DNA of 64,000 nt from Burkholderiaceae bacterium (GCA_030158675.1 JAOASL010000040.1:199249-263248), one strand, 5' to 3'. Counted from the stretch's first letter, positions 1-10,696 are shown. A program made the numbers and translations. Notes: a model not told the origin generated them from the sequence alone.

Positions 1-114
1 AAATTTTGCCAGTGCGGCTTCCAGCGTGTCCTGCACGGTCTGCCGGTGCGGCTGGGTCTGCCAACCCTGCCAGGGAGCGCCTTCGTACTGCAGGCCTAGC
101 GCGATGCGTTTCAA
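1..114 (-). CDS. truA: tRNA pseudouridine synthase A, N-terminal part (cut by window edge)
   Basis: TruA isomerises uridines 38-40 in the tRNA anticodon arm to pseudouridine. Only the first 38 codons are in the window; the rest lies to the left. The visible protein starts [11 protein letters not shown] and continues [21 protein letters not shown], the TruA N-terminal strand followed by the conserved Q-rich turn. The catalytic Asp lies just beyond the visible part. The start is taken as TTG at 114-112, because family members begin at this point; no clear ribosome binding site precedes it. It sits downstream of fimV on the same strand, an arrangement usual in Burkholderiales. Confidence 0.85.
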   Translation of the reverse strand, partial: MKRIALGLQYEGAPWQGWQTQPHRQTVQDTLEAALAKF

Positions 115-297
115 ACGGTGTCTTTGTCGGGTAGAGGGAGAACCGGGCCAGCCCGGACCATGGCGATGGAATCCGGCTGCCTGCGCCGCTACCGAGACGC
201 GATGAACACAGGAATAGCCAGGCCGCTGCCGAATCCGCCAATGATAAGAAAATACAGGTCGTGATATGGCGGTTCGGCTCAGTCGCCGACGCGAATT

Positions 298-2622
298 TTA
301 CGCGAGTTGGCCCAATAACGACCGTGCGCGCCGTGCCAGCTCGGTATGACCGGACCCGGCGACTTCCCCCAGCAGCTCGCGCGCGCCATCGCGGTCACCG
401 ATTTCCTGGCAGGCCAGTGCCAGCTCCAGCTTGGTGCTGAGTGCGGCCTCGTCGGCAGACCCTGCATCGGAAGGTGTGCCGGCGTCGATTCCGGCCAGGC
501 TGAAATCAAGCGTATTCGACGGCGGAACTTCCCGCATTGGCGACGGTAGCACCGACGCTGGCATGGACGCAGTCTCGTCCCTGCCGCGCTCATCGAGCAG
601 GCCCTCAAGCCGCAGGCCAAAATCTTCGACCGGAGAAGACTGCGGAGACGCAGCGGGCGTATCGGCTGGATGCGATGCAGTCGACACATCGAACAGGCGA
701 TTACCCGGATCCAGCTGACGCCCAAGCTGCGCGGCCCGTTCCCAGTCGCCACCTGCCCCGTGCGTAAGCACACGCAATTCGGTGGCCAGTGCACCGAATT
801 TCTGCCTGTCCTTGCGGGCGGCGTAGATCTCGAGCAGCTTGACCCGCAATCCATCGCGCTGTGGATGCGCACGCAGCGCATCGAGCAGGATTTCTTCGGC
901 TTGTTCATCGCGACCGTAGGCGATGTAAACGTCAGCTTCGGCCACCGGATCGACTTCGTTGGCGTCGATCTGGCTGACCGAAGGCACGAAGTTCGAATGA
1001 AATTCACTCTGACGCGTATCGACATGGCGGCCGCCAGCGTCAGCAATCACGGTTGCCCTCACCACCGGCTCAACCGCTTGTGCCTCCAAAGGCTTGCTTC
1101 GACGACGCCAGCGCAGCACGGCCCAGATCAGCGGCAACAGAAGGAACAAAGCCGCTGCCGCACGTGTCAGCGGCCCCTCCGGGATCGCCTGCAGCAGCAT
1201 CGATGTGGCGGCCGGTGTGCTGTTTCGCGGCTCGGCGGGCATGGGCCGTGGCGGCCGCTTGCCTGACAATGGGCCTGCCTGCGGAGCTTCAGTACGCGGC
1301 GCAATCTCAGGCGTCGGATTCGGGGCCGGAGTGGGTGCCACAGTAGGCTCGGCCGCAGATTGCGGCTCGGTCGCTACCGTGGGTGTGCCACTCTTCATCG
1401 TCGGTGCGGCGCGCTGCTGTACGGCGGCCAGTTCACCGTTTCGGATCTCAAGCATCTGTTGTAGCTGTCCGATATTTTTTTCGAGCGCTGCAATGCGAGA
1501 GCTTGTATCGGCTTGTGCTTTATCGCTCGCAATTTTGTCCAAGGCATCGGTCGCCGTCGTCTTGCCATCGGCCCTGTCGTTGCCACCGGGCGCGGACAAT
1601 GTCAGCTTGTCCTTCGGCACCGCCACAGATTGAGGTTCGTCGCCCCGTATGCCCACTTGTCCGCTGCTACTGCGAATGCCCTCAGTCTGCGACTTGCTGT
1701 CGCTCGCCGACGGCGCAAGGTTTGCGGCTGGTTGCGCTATCCGTTGCTGATAACGAAGGAAATCAAGCGTCTGCGCATGCAGCATGCGCAGCGCCTGCGC
1801 GGGTTCGATCGCACGAATGGCGTCCGAGCCGGGCACGCGCAACACGCTTCCGCGCCGGACGCGATTGATATTGTGGTCGATGAATGCCTCAGGATTGGCG
1901 TTCTGCAGTGCGACCATCACTTGTTCGAGCTGCAGGCCCTCCGGCCTTATCTCGGCACCGATCAAGCGCAAGGTGTCGCCGCGGCGAACAACACGGGTGG
2001 CTGACGATTTTTCTTCAAGCGCCTTACCCGCCGGCACGCGACTTACATTCACCGCGCCAGCGCTTGACGAGGTGTCGGCTTTTGCCCGAGCATCGTTCGC
2101 AGGCGCAACATTCAAAGGCGCCTCGTCAGTTGCCGATTCGTTCATCGACAGCTTGCCTGTCGACGCATCCAGCACTGGCGGATCGATCAACAGAGTGTAT
2201 TCACGAATCATCCGCGATCCATTCGCACTCAATTCGACCAATAGCCTGACAAAAGGATCGTTCACCGGCAAGTCCGATGTAATCCGCACGATGTGAGCGT
2301 CAGCGCGCTTTTCGACGAACAGTCGAAGCGATCGCAGCATCGGCGTGTACTCGATGCTCGCATCGGTGAATGCCTCGGGCGAAGCAAGGCGAACCATCAG
2401 CGAATCGGATTCGCTGGCGGACAGCGAGGCGATGATAATGTCGACATCCAGCGATTGCCCCAGCGCCGAACGCAATCGGGCTTCACCCAGTGCTGCTGCA
2501 AAGGCGCTGTGCGGCAGCGACAAAGCTAGCGAGAGCGCGCAACACAATGCGCTGCAACGCGCGATGCGTGACAGACGGAAACGGGATGGGCGGGGAGTCG
2601 GAAAACGCAGAGTCGAAGGCAT
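298..2622 (-). CDS. fimV: FimV/HubP-family polar peptidoglycan-binding protein
   Basis: FimV-type proteins are inner-membrane polar organisers that bind peptidoglycan and, in pseudomonads, support type IV pilus assembly and twitching. The 774-residue protein has a basic N terminus and hydrophobic signal segment, then the conserved FimV N-terminal domain (about residues 45-150: LGEARLRSALGQSLDVDI). A LysM-like segment around VVRRGDTLRLIGAEI is followed by a low-complexity Ala/Pro/Thr linker with a short coiled coil. One membrane helix (LFLLLPLIWAVLRW) leads to a cytoplasmic acidic region with TPR-like helices, ending in the FimV C-terminal motif (LELALACQEIGDRDGARELL). The ATG at 2622 is preferred over an in-frame TTG two codons upstream. 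The neighbours truA and asd are the usual ones. Confidence 0.9.
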   Translation of the reverse strand: MPSTLRFPTPRPSRFRLSRIARCSALCCALSLALSLPHSAFAAALGEARLRSALGQSLDVDIIIASLSASESDSLMVRLASPEAFTDASIEYTPMLRSLRLFVEKRADAHIVRITSDLPVNDPFVRLLVELSANGSRMIREYTLLIDPPVLDASTGKLSMNESATDEAPLNVAPANDARAKADTSSSAGAVNVSRVPAGKALEEKSSATRVVRRGDTLRLIGAEIRPEGLQLEQVMVALQNANPEAFIDHNINRVRRGSVLRVPGSDAIRAIEPAQALRMLHAQTLDFLRYQQRIAQPAANLAPSASDSKSQTEGIRSSSGQVGIRGDEPQSVAVPKDKLTLSAPGGNDRADGKTTATDALDKIASDKAQADTSSRIAALEKNIGQLQQMLEIRNGELAAVQQRAAPTMKSGTPTVATEPQSAAEPTVAPTPAPNPTPEIAPRTEAPQAGPLSGKRPPRPMPAEPRNSTPAATSMLLQAIPEGPLTRAAAALFLLLPLIWAVLRWRRRSKPLEAQAVEPVVRATVIADAGGRHVDTRQSEFHSNFVPSVSQIDANEVDPVAEADVYIAYGRDEQAEEILLDALRAHPQRDGLRVKLLEIYAARKDRQKFGALATELRVLTHGAGGDWERAAQLGRQLDPGNRLFDVSTASHPADTPAASPQSSPVEDFGLRLEGLLDERGRDETASMPASVLPSPMREVPPSNTLDFSLAGIDAGTPSDAGSADEAALSTKLELALACQEIGDRDGARELLGEVAGSGHTELARRARSLLGQLA

Positions 2623-2682
2623 CGGCAAACCTTAACACTGGCGTAAAAAGCACTGCAAGCGAGCGTACGAATTCGCTCCGAT

Positions 2683-2726
2683 AAAAAACCCGTGCGATTT
2701 CCCCTGAGCAGGAGAAGGCACGGGTT
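2683..2726 (-). terminator. Rho-independent terminator after asd
   Basis: Inverted repeat AACCCGTGC (2687-2695) and GCACGGGTT (2718-2726), followed on the minus strand by a T run. It lies between the asd stop and fimV, so it should end the leu/asd transcript before fimV. Confidence 0.75.
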
Positions 2727-2771
2727 CGGTTGCACCCCTACAACAAGAGTGCAAGACCGGCAGCTCGGCGA

Positions 2772-3908
2772 TCAGTTGTCGAGCAGAATCCTCAGCATGC
2801 GGCGCAGTGGCTCCGCAGCGCCCCACAGCAGCTGGTCGCCCACGGTAAACGCGGAAATATATTCGCCGCCCATCTGCATCTTGCGAACGCGGCCGACTGG
2901 GATCGTCAGCTTACCGGTGGTCGCCGCCGGCGTGAGTTCCTGCATCGCCGCTTCGCGCGTATTGGGCACAAACTTCACCCATTGGTTATCGCCGGCGATG
3001 ATGTCGTTGATCTCGTCAAGCGGGACATCCTTCTTGAGCTTGATGGTCAGCGCCTGCGAATGGCAGCGCATTGCGCCGATGCGCACACACAGGCCGTCGA
3101 CCGCGATCGCCGGCTTCGCGCCTGCGCCGAAAGCCTCGCCACGACCAAGGATTTTGTTGGTTTCGGCGCCGCCCTTCCACTCTTCGCGCGACTGACCGTT
3201 GCCAAGGTCCTTGTCGATCCATGGAATCAGGTTGCCACCGAGCGGCACACCAAACTGTTTGGTTTCATCGGCGGTCAGTGCATGCTGCTTCGCCAGCACC
3301 TTGCGGTCGATCTCGAGAATCGCCGATGCCGGATCATCGAGCAGTGCCTTGACCTCGGCATTGATGCTGCCGAATTGCGTCAGCAGTTCGCGCATGTGCT
3401 GCGCGCCGCCGCCGGATGCCGCCTGGTAGGTCATCGAGGTCATCCAGTCGACCAGATCGTGCTTGAACAGGCCGCCCAGACCCATCAGCATGCACGACAC
3501 GGTGCAGTTGCCGCCAACATAGTTTTTCACGCCTTTCAACAATGCGTGCTTGATCACATCGAGGTTGACCGGATCCAGCACAATGATCGCGTCGTCCTTC
3601 ATGCGCAGCGTCGACGCTGCATCGATCCAGTAGCCATCCCAGCCGGCTGCACGCAGCTTCGGGAAAATCTCGGTCGTGTAGTCGCCGCCCTGGCAGGTCA
3701 GAATGATGTCGCATTGCTTCAGCGCGTCGATGTCGTTCGCATCTTTCAGCGCCGTCTCGTTTTTCGCCATCGCCGGCGCCTTGCCGCCAGCATTCGACGT
3801 CGAAAAGAACACCGGTTCGATATGGGCGAAGTCGTTCTCTTCCTGCATGCGCTGCATCAGCACCGAGCCGACCATGCCGCGCCAACCTACCAGACCTACG
3901 AGTTTCAT
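2772..3908 (-). CDS. asd: Aspartate-semialdehyde dehydrogenase
   Basis: Reduces L-4-aspartyl phosphate to L-aspartate 4-semialdehyde with NADPH, the branch point to lysine/diaminopimelate, threonine and methionine. The 378-residue product has the N-terminal nucleotide-binding motif [11 protein letters not shown]. The catalytic Cys is C135 in [10 protein letters not shown], and the long insertion typical of the proteobacterial form is present. The ATG at 3908 has an AAGGA ribosome binding site. It lies 110 bp downstream of leuB on the same strand; asd beside the leu genes is normal in Burkholderiales. Nothing unusual is seen. Confidence 0.97.
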   Translation of the reverse strand: MKLVGLVGWRGMVGSVLMQRMQEENDFAHIEPVFFSTSNAGGKAPAMAKNETALKDANDIDALKQCDIILTCQGGDYTTEIFPKLRAAGWDGYWIDAASTLRMKDDAIIVLDPVNLDVIKHALLKGVKNYVGGNCTVSCMLMGLGGLFKHDLVDWMTSMTYQAASGGGAQHMRELLTQFGSINAEVKALLDDPASAILEIDRKVLAKQHALTADETKQFGVPLGGNLIPWIDKDLGNGQSREEWKGGAETNKILGRGEAFGAGAKPAIAVDGLCVRIGAMRCHSQALTIKLKKDVPLDEINDIIAGDNQWVKFVPNTREAAMQELTPAATTGKLTIPVGRVRKMQMGGEYISAFTVGDQLLWGAAEPLRRMLRILLDN

Positions 3909-4018
3909 TTCTTTTCCTTCAAATCCAATCCCGGAACCCGAAGTTCACGGTCGCGCCTGAGGCTTTTGCGCCAAATTTTCCAGTGAAACGACATCACCGG
4001 CTACCGGCGCCTTGAAAA

Positions 4019-5089
4019 TTACGCCAGCGCCTTTACCACCGCATCGCCCATCTCGGCCGTACCCACCTTGGTGGTACCGGCTTCGAAAATGTCCGGTGTG
4101 CGCAGGCCCTGCGCGAGCACTTTCTTCACCGCGGTCTCGATGCGATCGGCCTCGGCCGGCAGGTTCAGCGAGAAGCGCAGCATCATCGCCGCCGACAGGA
4201 TCGTCGCCAGCGGGTTCGCAATACCCTTGCCGGCGATGTCAGGCGCGGAACCATGCGACGGCTCGTACAGGCCCTTGTTGTTCGCATCGAGCGACGCCGA
4301 CGGCAGCATGCCGATCGAGCCCGTCAGCATCGCTGCGGCGTCCGACAGGATATCGCCGAACATGTTGCCGGTAACGATCACATCGAATTTCTTCGGCGCG
4401 CGCACGAGCTGCATCGCGGCGTTATCGACATACATATGATCAAGCTCAACATCAGGATATTCCTTCGCCACATCGATCACGATGTCCTTCCAGAACTGGA
4501 AGGTCTCGAGCACATTCGCCTTGTCGACCGATGTCAGGCGCCTGCTGCGCTTCTGAGCCGCCTGGAAGGCCACATGTGCAATGCGGCGGATCTCGGGCTC
4601 GGCATAACGCATCGTGTCGAAACCTTCGCGCGCGCCCTTGAACGGACCGTCCGGCGCTTCGCGCACACCGCGCGGCTGACCGAAATAGATGTCGCCATTC
4701 AGCTCGCGCACGATCAGGATATCGAGGCCAGATACGACTTCCGGCTTGAGCGTCGATGCGCCGACCAGCTCGGGATACAGGATCGCCGGGCGGAAATTCG
4801 CAAACAGCGTCAGATGCTTGCGCAGGCCGAGGATAGCCTGCTCGGGACGCAACGAGCGCTCGAGTGAATCGTATTTCCAGTCGCCCACGGCGCCGAACAG
4901 GATCGCATCGGCTTCCTTGGCGAGCTTCAGCGTGCCCTCGGGCAGCGGATGACCGTGCGCCTCGTAGCCGGCGCCGCCAACCGGCGCGGATTCCATTTCA
5001 AATTTCTGGTCGAGCGTATTCAGGACCTTCACGGCCTGTTCGACGATCTCGGTACCGATGCCGTCACCCGGCAGGATTGCGATTTTCAT
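4019..5089 (-). CDS. leuB: 3-isopropylmalate dehydrogenase
   Basis: Catalyses the oxidative decarboxylation of 3-isopropylmalate to 2-ketoisocaproate with NAD in leucine biosynthesis. The 356-residue length is normal. The N terminus [16 protein letters not shown] and the substrate/metal-binding segment [26 protein letters not shown] are characteristic. It is followed by the NAD-binding [16 protein letters not shown] segment. It lies 18 bp downstream of leuD and is presumably co-transcribed as leuC-(lipoprotein)-leuD-leuB. Confidence 0.97.
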   Translation of the reverse strand: MKIAILPGDGIGTEIVEQAVKVLNTLDQKFEMESAPVGGAGYEAHGHPLPEGTLKLAKEADAILFGAVGDWKYDSLERSLRPEQAILGLRKHLTLFANFRPAILYPELVGASTLKPEVVSGLDILIVRELNGDIYFGQPRGVREAPDGPFKGAREGFDTMRYAEPEIRRIAHVAFQAAQKRSRRLTSVDKANVLETFQFWKDIVIDVAKEYPDVELDHMYVDNAAMQLVRAPKKFDVIVTGNMFGDILSDAAAMLTGSIGMLPSASLDANNKGLYEPSHGSAPDIAGKGIANPLATILSAAMMLRFSLNLPAEADRIETAVKKVLAQGLRTPDIFEAGTTKVGTAEMGDAVVKALA

Positions 5090-5107
5090 GGGCTTGAAAA
5101 ATAAGGA

Positions 5108-5758
5108 TTACGAAATCGTGTTGGCCAGCCAGGGAAAGTTCGCAATGTGGCGCTCTTCGAAGCTGCTAATTTTGCCGGCATGCTCCAGCGTCAGGCCGAT
5201 GTCATCAAGACCATGGATCAGGCAGTGCTTGCGAAATGCATCGATTTCGAAGCGATACACCGTGTCGCCGTTGGTCGTCGACACGGTTTGCGTCGGCAGA
5301 TCGACCACCAGCTTGTAACCGGGGAAAGCCTTCACCTCGCTGAACAGGCGATCGACATCCTGCTCGCTCAGCACGATGGGCAGCAGACCATTTTTGAAGC
5401 AGTTGTTATAAAAGATATCGGCAAAGCTCGGCGCAATGACGGCCCTGAAGCCAAACTGCTCAAGCGCCCACGGCGCGTGTTCGCGTGACGATCCGCAGCC
5501 AAAGTTCTTGCGCGCCAGCAGAACCGAAGCGCCCTGGTAGCGCGGCAAGTTCAGCACAAAATCCGGATTCAGCGGGCGCTGACTGTTGTCGATACCGGGC
5601 TGGCCGACATCAAGGTAGCGCCATTCGTCGAACAGGTTCGGGCCGAAGCCGGTGCGCTTGATCGACTTCAGAAATTGCTTCGGAATGATGGCGTCGGTGT
5701 CGACATTGGCACGGTCGAGCGGTGCGACCAATCCATCGAGTACAGTGAATTTGTTCAT
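5108..5758 (-). CDS. leuD: 3-isopropylmalate dehydratase, small subunit
   Basis: Small subunit of isopropylmalate isomerase, which converts 2- to 3-isopropylmalate with LeuC and its iron-sulfur cluster. The 216-residue protein begins [20 protein letters not shown], the usual family start. For that reason the inner ATG at 5758 is chosen over one seven codons upstream (5779). The conserved swivel-domain motifs [15 protein letters not shown] and [17 protein letters not shown] are present. It lies between the entericidin-like gene and leuB. Confidence 0.97.
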   Translation of the reverse strand: MNKFTVLDGLVAPLDRANVDTDAIIPKQFLKSIKRTGFGPNLFDEWRYLDVGQPGIDNSQRPLNPDFVLNLPRYQGASVLLARKNFGCGSSREHAPWALEQFGFRAVIAPSFADIFYNNCFKNGLLPIVLSEQDVDRLFSEVKAFPGYKLVVDLPTQTVSTTNGDTVYRFEIDAFRKHCLIHGLDDIGLTLEHAGKISSFEERHIANFPWLANTIS

Positions 5759-5800
5759 GACAGAGTAATGTGTTCGCACGCGGCCAGCAGGCCGCGCAAT

Positions 5801-5923
5801 TTACTTCTTGCTGGCGTCCTGGACTTTTTCACCCAGGCGTTCGACATCCTTGCCTATGCCCTGCATCGTGTTGCAGCCTGCAAGGGCGACGAGAGCGACG
5901 ATCATGAGTGCGAGTTTTTTCAT
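5801..5923 (-). CDS. Entericidin-like small lipoprotein
   Basis: This 40-residue gene is easily missed. It starts MKKLALMIVALVALAGC and ends DVERLGEKVQDASKK. The signal peptide ends in a lipobox (LAGC), so Cys17 should be lipidated. The short helical tail with the GKDVERLGEKVQ pattern is typical of the entericidin A/B family of small envelope lipoproteins. The ATG at 5923 has a good GGGAG ribosome binding site 6 bases upstream. It lies between leuC and leuD on the same strand, a placement shared with other Burkholderiales. No link to leucine synthesis is known. Family assignment rests on size, lipobox and the amphipathic tail. Confidence 0.85.
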   Translation of the reverse strand: MKKLALMIVALVALAGCNTMQGIGKDVERLGEKVQDASKK

Positions 5924-5949
5924 TCTGTTCTCCCTGTTGGATCGTTCAC

Positions 5950-7350
5950 TCAAAGCGAACGTACGTCGACGAAATGTCCGGCGATACCGGCAGCAGCTGC
6001 CATCGCCGGGCTGACCAGGTGCGTGCGGCCGCCCGCACCTTGACGACCCTCGAAATTGCGGTTCGACGTTGATGCGCAGCGCTCACCCGGCTCCAGACGG
6101 TCGGCATTCATTGCCAGGCACATCGAGCAGCCCGGCTCGCGCCATTCGAATCCGGCGTCCCTGAAAATCTTGTCGAGACCTTCACGCTCGGCCTGCGCCT
6201 TCACCAGTCCCGAGCCCGGCACCACCATCGCCAGCGTCACGTTCGATGCGCGGAATTTGCCGCGGACGACTGCAGCAGCGGCACGCAAGTCCTCGATGCG
6301 GGAATTGGTGCAAGAGCCGATGAACACCTTGTCGATGCGGATGTCGCAGATTGCCGTATTCGGCGTCAGGTTCATGTAGACCAGCGCCTTTTCCATCGCG
6401 TCGCGCTTGACCGGATCCTTTTCCTTGTCGGGATCAGGCACGCGCGCGTCAACCGCCACTACCATCTCGGGCGACGTACCCCAGGTGACCTGCGGAATGA
6501 TCTCGGCGGCATTGATCATCACGACCGCGTCAAATTTTGCGTCCGGATCGGAGTGCAGTGTGCTCCAGTGCTCAACCGCACGATCCCAATGCGGCCCGAC
6601 CGGCGCAAACGGGCGCCCCTTCACATAATTGATCGTGATGTCGTCGACGGCCACCATGCCGGCGCGCGCGCCGGCCTCGATCGCCATGTTGCAGACCGTC
6701 ATGCGGCCTTCCATCGACAGCGAACGGATCGCCGAACCGGCGAACTCGATTGCATAGCCGGTACCACCTGCGGTGCCGATCTTGCCAATCACGGCCAGCA
6801 CGATGTCCTTGGCAGTTACGCCCTTGCCGAGCTGGCCTTCGATCTGCACCAGCATCGATTTCGACTTTTTCGCCAACAGCGTCTGCGTGGCCAGTACGTG
6901 CTCCACTTCCGAAGTACCGATGCCATGCGCGAGCGCACCGAACGCACCGTGCGTCGAGGTGTGCGAATCGCCGCACACAACGGTCATGCCGGGCAGCGTG
7001 GCACCCTGCTCCGGGCCGATCACGTGCACGATGCCCTGACGCTTGTCGCGCATGCTGAAGTAGGTAAGGCCATATTCGTGTGCGTTCGCGTCCAGCGTTT
7101 CCACCTGCAGGCGGGACACCGGATCGGCGATGCCTTCGGCACGGTTAGTCGTCGGCACATTGTGGTCGGCAACGACCAGATTGGCGGCCACGCGCCAGGG
7201 CTTGCGGCCGGCCAGCTTCAGGCCTTCGAAGGCCTGCGGACTGGTGACCTCATGAAGCAGATGGCGGTCAATGTAAAGAATGGTGGTGCCGTCCTCCGCG
7301 GTGTTGACCACGTGGGACTCCCAGAGCTTGTCGTACAGGGTTTTTGCCAT
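5950..7350 (-). CDS. leuC: 3-isopropylmalate dehydratase, large subunit
   Basis: Aconitase-family subunit carrying the [4Fe-4S] cluster; with LeuD it isomerises 2- to 3-isopropylmalate. The 466-residue protein starts [15 protein letters not shown] and contains the [13 protein letters not shown] motif. Cluster Cys ligands lie in [13 protein letters not shown] and in GCSMCLAMN near the C terminus. It is the first gene of the leu group in this direction, so the operon promoter should lie in 7351-7468. There is a 26-bp gap to the small lipoprotein gene. Confidence 0.97.
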   Translation of the reverse strand: MAKTLYDKLWESHVVNTAEDGTTILYIDRHLLHEVTSPQAFEGLKLAGRKPWRVAANLVVADHNVPTTNRAEGIADPVSRLQVETLDANAHEYGLTYFSMRDKRQGIVHVIGPEQGATLPGMTVVCGDSHTSTHGAFGALAHGIGTSEVEHVLATQTLLAKKSKSMLVQIEGQLGKGVTAKDIVLAVIGKIGTAGGTGYAIEFAGSAIRSLSMEGRMTVCNMAIEAGARAGMVAVDDITINYVKGRPFAPVGPHWDRAVEHWSTLHSDPDAKFDAVVMINAAEIIPQVTWGTSPEMVVAVDARVPDPDKEKDPVKRDAMEKALVYMNLTPNTAICDIRIDKVFIGSCTNSRIEDLRAAAAVVRGKFRASNVTLAMVVPGSGLVKAQAEREGLDKIFRDAGFEWREPGCSMCLAMNADRLEPGERCASTSNRNFEGRQGAGGRTHLVSPAMAAAAGIAGHFVDVRSL

Positions 7351-7397
7351 GGCTGGATCGCGCGTCTGGCGCGCCGGATCGAGGAAAACAGCCCACG

Positions 7398-7426
7398 ATT
7401 ATGCCATAGGGATAGCAATTAACCTG
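7398..7426 (-). promoter_or_regulatory. Candidate promoter of the leuC operon
   Basis: On the minus strand a CATAAT hexamer (7403-7398) lies about 48 bp upstream of the leuC ATG. The hexamer 17 bp upstream is weak (CAGGTT). No leader peptide with a run of Leu codons was seen. Confidence 0.35.
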
Positions 7427-7468
7427 ATTTCAAAAGGCAGAACGCTCCCCTCACCACCGCCGCCCAAG

Positions 7469-8284
7469 TCATTTCGCCGATTGTTGATAAAGCGGCATGA
7501 CCTTGGCCGAATATACCGTCAGGTCTCTCACCCGGTCGGCGCGCGGCGGATGCGTCGACAGGAACTTCGGCGGCTCGTTGCCGCCAGCCTTGCCCATCTT
7601 CTGCCACAGAGTGATCGCAGCGCGCGGGTCATAGCCGGCTCGCGCGGCCAGCTCGACGCCGATGCGATCCGCCTCAGTCTCGTGCTGACGCGAGTTCGGC
7701 AGGCCGAGCAAGCCCTGATAAGCGTATTCCATCCCTTTCTGTCCCAGCTGGCCAATGCCGGCGACCGCAGCGACGACGGAAATGCCAATGCCGGCCATCG
7801 TCTGCTCTGACGCGCGCTCGCGCGAGTGCTCGCGCAGCGCGTGCGCGATCTCGTGCCCCATCACGGCGGCCAGTTCGTCGTCGGTGATCTTCAGCTTGTC
7901 GATCAGCCCGGTGTACACGGCGATTTTGCCGCCCGGCATACACCATGCATTGACTTCCGGCGAGTCGAGCACATTCACTTCCCATTGCCAGCCGGTGGCG
8001 TCGCGCCGAAATGCCGGTGTCTGGGCGATCAGCTTGTCGGCAATTTTTTTCACCCGCGCAAACTGCGCCGGATCGGGATTCAGCTTGCCCTGCTCTTTGG
8101 CCTTCTGCATCAGTTCGCTGTACTGCAGGTTGGCGCTCTTTTCCAGCGACTCGGATGACACGGCCATGTGCTGAGGCCGGTTCACGCCGACCACACCGGC
8201 CTGTGTCGTCTGGACCGACTGGCAACCACCAAGCGACAGGCTGGCCGCGAGCATTGCCGGTACTGCCTTCACGATGAGTTTCAT
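7469..8284 (-). CDS. M48-family metalloprotease, predicted lipoprotein
   Basis: Predicted envelope zinc protease of the M48 family (related to LoiP/YcaL/BepA), probably in outer-membrane or periplasmic protein quality control. The 271-residue protein has a lipoprotein signal ending LSLGGC (Cys21). The zinc-binding HEIAH is at residues 144-148, and a downstream ETEAD motif supplies the third ligand. The ATG at 8284 is chosen because it begins the signal peptide and has a GGGAG site; longer frames upstream lack such features. The start overlaps the stop of the MFS gene (ATGA), suggesting translational coupling. The substrate is unknown. Confidence 0.88.
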   Translation of the reverse strand: MKLIVKAVPAMLAASLSLGGCQSVQTTQAGVVGVNRPQHMAVSSESLEKSANLQYSELMQKAKEQGKLNPDPAQFARVKKIADKLIAQTPAFRRDATGWQWEVNVLDSPEVNAWCMPGGKIAVYTGLIDKLKITDDELAAVMGHEIAHALREHSRERASEQTMAGIGISVVAAVAGIGQLGQKGMEYAYQGLLGLPNSRQHETEADRIGVELAARAGYDPRAAITLWQKMGKAGGNEPPKFLSTHPPRADRVRDLTVYSAKVMPLYQQSAK

Positions 8285-9477
8285 GCTTTTCTCCCTGTTG
8301 CAGCCGGCACGGCGACATCGGGCGACGCCTGCCAGCGGTAGCTGAGCGAAGCCGCAAGCCATGCGAGAGCGCACAGTGCGGCGGCCAGCAGATAGACGAT
8401 TTTCGCGCCAAATGTATCCCAGCAGGCTGACAGCAGCAAACCGCCGGCCGTGCCACCGAGTCCATAGGACACGCTGATATAGAGAGCCTGTCCGCGTGCC
8501 TGCAGCGGGCCGGAAAACCAGCGCTGCATCGTCGCTACCGAGGCCGAATGATGTACGCCAAAGCTTGCCGCGTGCAGCACCTGTGCCAGCAGCAGCAGCG
8601 CCAGCGATTCAGCGCCCAGGCCAATCATCAGAAAACGTATTACGCCAGCCGCCAGACTGGCCAGCATCAGCGCGCGCACACCCAGGCGGCGGAACAGCGG
8701 CGCCTGCCAATAAAAGAAAACGATCTCGGCGACCACGCCGAGCGACCACATCAGGCCGATTACAGTCTTGCTGTAACCGATCTGCGCGAGATACAGCGAG
8801 TAATACACATACAGCGATGCATGCGCAGCGATCATCAGGAAGGTAGACACAAAGAAGGCCAGCACCTCGCGCCGCTTCATTAATTCACGGACCGACGGCG
8901 TGTCATGCGCCGGAGCGGCACGCCCTTCTTCACGCATTCCAGTGGCGGCGAACACCACCAGCGCCAGTAGCAGCAGCGAAATCCACAACACGAGGTCGAT
9001 GCCATACCAGTCGAGCAGTTGACCGGAAATGGTGACAGCCGCGATGAAGCCGACCGAACCCCACAGGCGCAGCCGCCCATAGTGCGTCAGATCGCCGCGC
9101 ATCGCCGACAACATCAGCGCTTCCGACAGCGGACCCTGAGCACTGGTGAACAGGTTCAGCAGCACCATCGCCACGAAAAAATAGGCAAACGACGTCCCCC
9201 AGAACATCGCGCAGAAGGCGAGCACCGCAGCCATCGAGGTCAGCCGCAGCACCAGCACCCGACGACTGGTATGGTCGGCAACCCAACCCCACAGGTTCGG
9301 ACCGAAGATACGCATTACCTGCATCAGCGACATCAGCACGCCGATCTGCGCGGCGCTGATTCCGCGATCGGCGAAGTACAGACTGGCATACGGCGAAAAG
9401 ACGCCGACATAGCCGTAGTACGCAAAGAAGAACAGCGCGAAGTTCAGCGACTGGGGGGGCTTGGAAACAGGGGTCAT
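8281..9477 (-). CDS. MFS transporter, HcaT/phenylpropionate-permease-like
   Basis: Twelve-helix major facilitator of 398 residues. The N terminus (LNFALFFFAYYGYVGVFSPY) and the RGDLTHYGRLRLWGSVGFI segment resemble the 3-phenylpropionate/nucleoside permease-like branch (HcaT family) often found beside aroC in Burkholderiales. The substrate cannot be told from sequence. It is translationally coupled to the M48 protease by a 4-bp overlap. It lies 111 bp downstream of aroC. Confidence 0.8.
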   Translation of the reverse strand: MTPVSKPPQSLNFALFFFAYYGYVGVFSPYASLYFADRGISAAQIGVLMSLMQVMRIFGPNLWGWVADHTSRRVLVLRLTSMAAVLAFCAMFWGTSFAYFFVAMVLLNLFTSAQGPLSEALMLSAMRGDLTHYGRLRLWGSVGFIAAVTISGQLLDWYGIDLVLWISLLLLALVVFAATGMREEGRAAPAHDTPSVRELMKRREVLAFFVSTFLMIAAHASLYVYYSLYLAQIGYSKTVIGLMWSLGVVAEIVFFYWQAPLFRRLGVRALMLASLAAGVIRFLMIGLGAESLALLLLAQVLHAASFGVHHSASVATMQRWFSGPLQARGQALYISVSYGLGGTAGGLLLSACWDTFGAKIVYLLAAALCALAWLAASLSYRWQASPDVAVPAATGRKA

Positions 9478-9588
9478 TGGCAGGCGGCCATGGAGTCCGG
9501 CCTGCCCCGGGAGGGCGATCTACCGGCAGCCGGAACTGTCGACCTCATCCGGGCGCGGGCCGGGATCGAGTGGCTCTGAAAATAAGGC

Positions 9589-10665
9589 TTAACGGCCGAA
9601 CCGCACATCCCCGCACTGCGCCCTATGCCGCAGCGCGTGATCCATCAACACCAGCGCCAGCATCGCCTCGGCGATCGGGGTCGCACGGATGCCGACGCAG
9701 GGATCGTGGCGACCGAAAGTCTCAACCATCACCGGATTGCCGTCACGGTCGATCGACTGACGCGGTGTGCGTATGCTCGACGTCGGCTTGATCGCGATCG
9801 ACACCGTGATGTCCTGGCCGGACGAAATGCCACCCAGCACACCACCGGCGTTATTAGTCAGGAAGCCCTGCGGCGTGATTTCGTCGCCATGCTCGGTGCC
9901 CTTTTGTGCGACTGCACGAAAGCCGGCACCGATCTCGACGCCCTTGACCGCATTAATGCCCATCATCGCGTAAGCGATGTCGGCATCCAGCTTGTCAAAC
10001 AACGGCTCGCCGAGGCCGACCGGTACCTTCTGCGCAACCACCTCGATGCGTGCGCCGCAAGAATCACCGGCCTTGCGCAGCGCGTCCATGTGGTCTTCCA
10101 GCTGCGGAATGATGTCGGCATTGGCCGCAAAGAACGGGTTGTCAGGCACATGCGTCCAGTCCTGGAACGGGATCGGAATTTCACCCAGCTGGCTCATGCA
10201 GCCCTTGAACTCGGTACCAAACTGCTGCTTCAGCCATTTCTTCGCAATCGCGGCCGCGCCAACCACCGGCGCCGTCAGACGGGCGGACGATCGGCCACCG
10301 CCGCGCGGATCACGAATGCCGTATTTATGCCAGTAAGTGAAGTCCGCATGTCCGGGGCGGAAGCGGTCAACGATATTACCGTAATCATGACTGCGCTGAT
10401 CCTGATTACGGATCAGCAGGGCAATCGGCGTACCCGTTGTCTTGCCTTCGTAAACGCCGGACAGGATCTCGACACTGTCCGGCTCATTGCGCTGCGTGAC
10501 ATGGCGCGACGTGCCGGGACGGCGCCGGTCAAGTTCAGGCTGGATATCCGCCTCTGACAATTCCATACCGGGCGGGCAGCCGTCGACCACGCAGCCGATC
10601 GCGGGACCATGGGATTCGCCGAAAGTGGTGACGGTAAACAGCGTGCCGAAGGTATTGCCGGACAT
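9589..10665 (-). CDS. aroC: Chorismate synthase
   Basis: Converts 5-enolpyruvylshikimate 3-phosphate to chorismate using reduced FMN, the last step of the common aromatic pathway. The protein is about 358 residues, with the three family signatures: [18 protein letters not shown] near the N terminus, [17 protein letters not shown] in the middle and the R-D-x-C region ([13 protein letters not shown]) near the C terminus. The ATG at 10665 is preferred over a TTG two codons earlier. It is followed by the MFS gene and preceded by an LplT-like gene, all minus strand. Confidence 0.97.
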   Translation of the reverse strand: MSGNTFGTLFTVTTFGESHGPAIGCVVDGCPPGMELSEADIQPELDRRRPGTSRHVTQRNEPDSVEILSGVYEGKTTGTPIALLIRNQDQRSHDYGNIVDRFRPGHADFTYWHKYGIRDPRGGGRSSARLTAPVVGAAAIAKKWLKQQFGTEFKGCMSQLGEIPIPFQDWTHVPDNPFFAANADIIPQLEDHMDALRKAGDSCGARIEVVAQKVPVGLGEPLFDKLDADIAYAMMGINAVKGVEIGAGFRAVAQKGTEHGDEITPQGFLTNNAGGVLGGISSGQDITVSIAIKPTSSIRTPRQSIDRDGNPVMVETFGRHDPCVGIRATPIAEAMLALVLMDHALRHRAQCGDVRFGR

Positions 10666-10696
10666 GGACAAGTGAGCTCAAGGGTTGCGAAAGCCA

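Noticed and set aside
189-281. A short hydrophobic reading stretch ([16 protein letters not shown]) between fimV and truA on the minus strand
   Set aside because: It is only 29 codons between two stops with no start codon. It may be a relic of a membrane protein gene, but it is too short to support.
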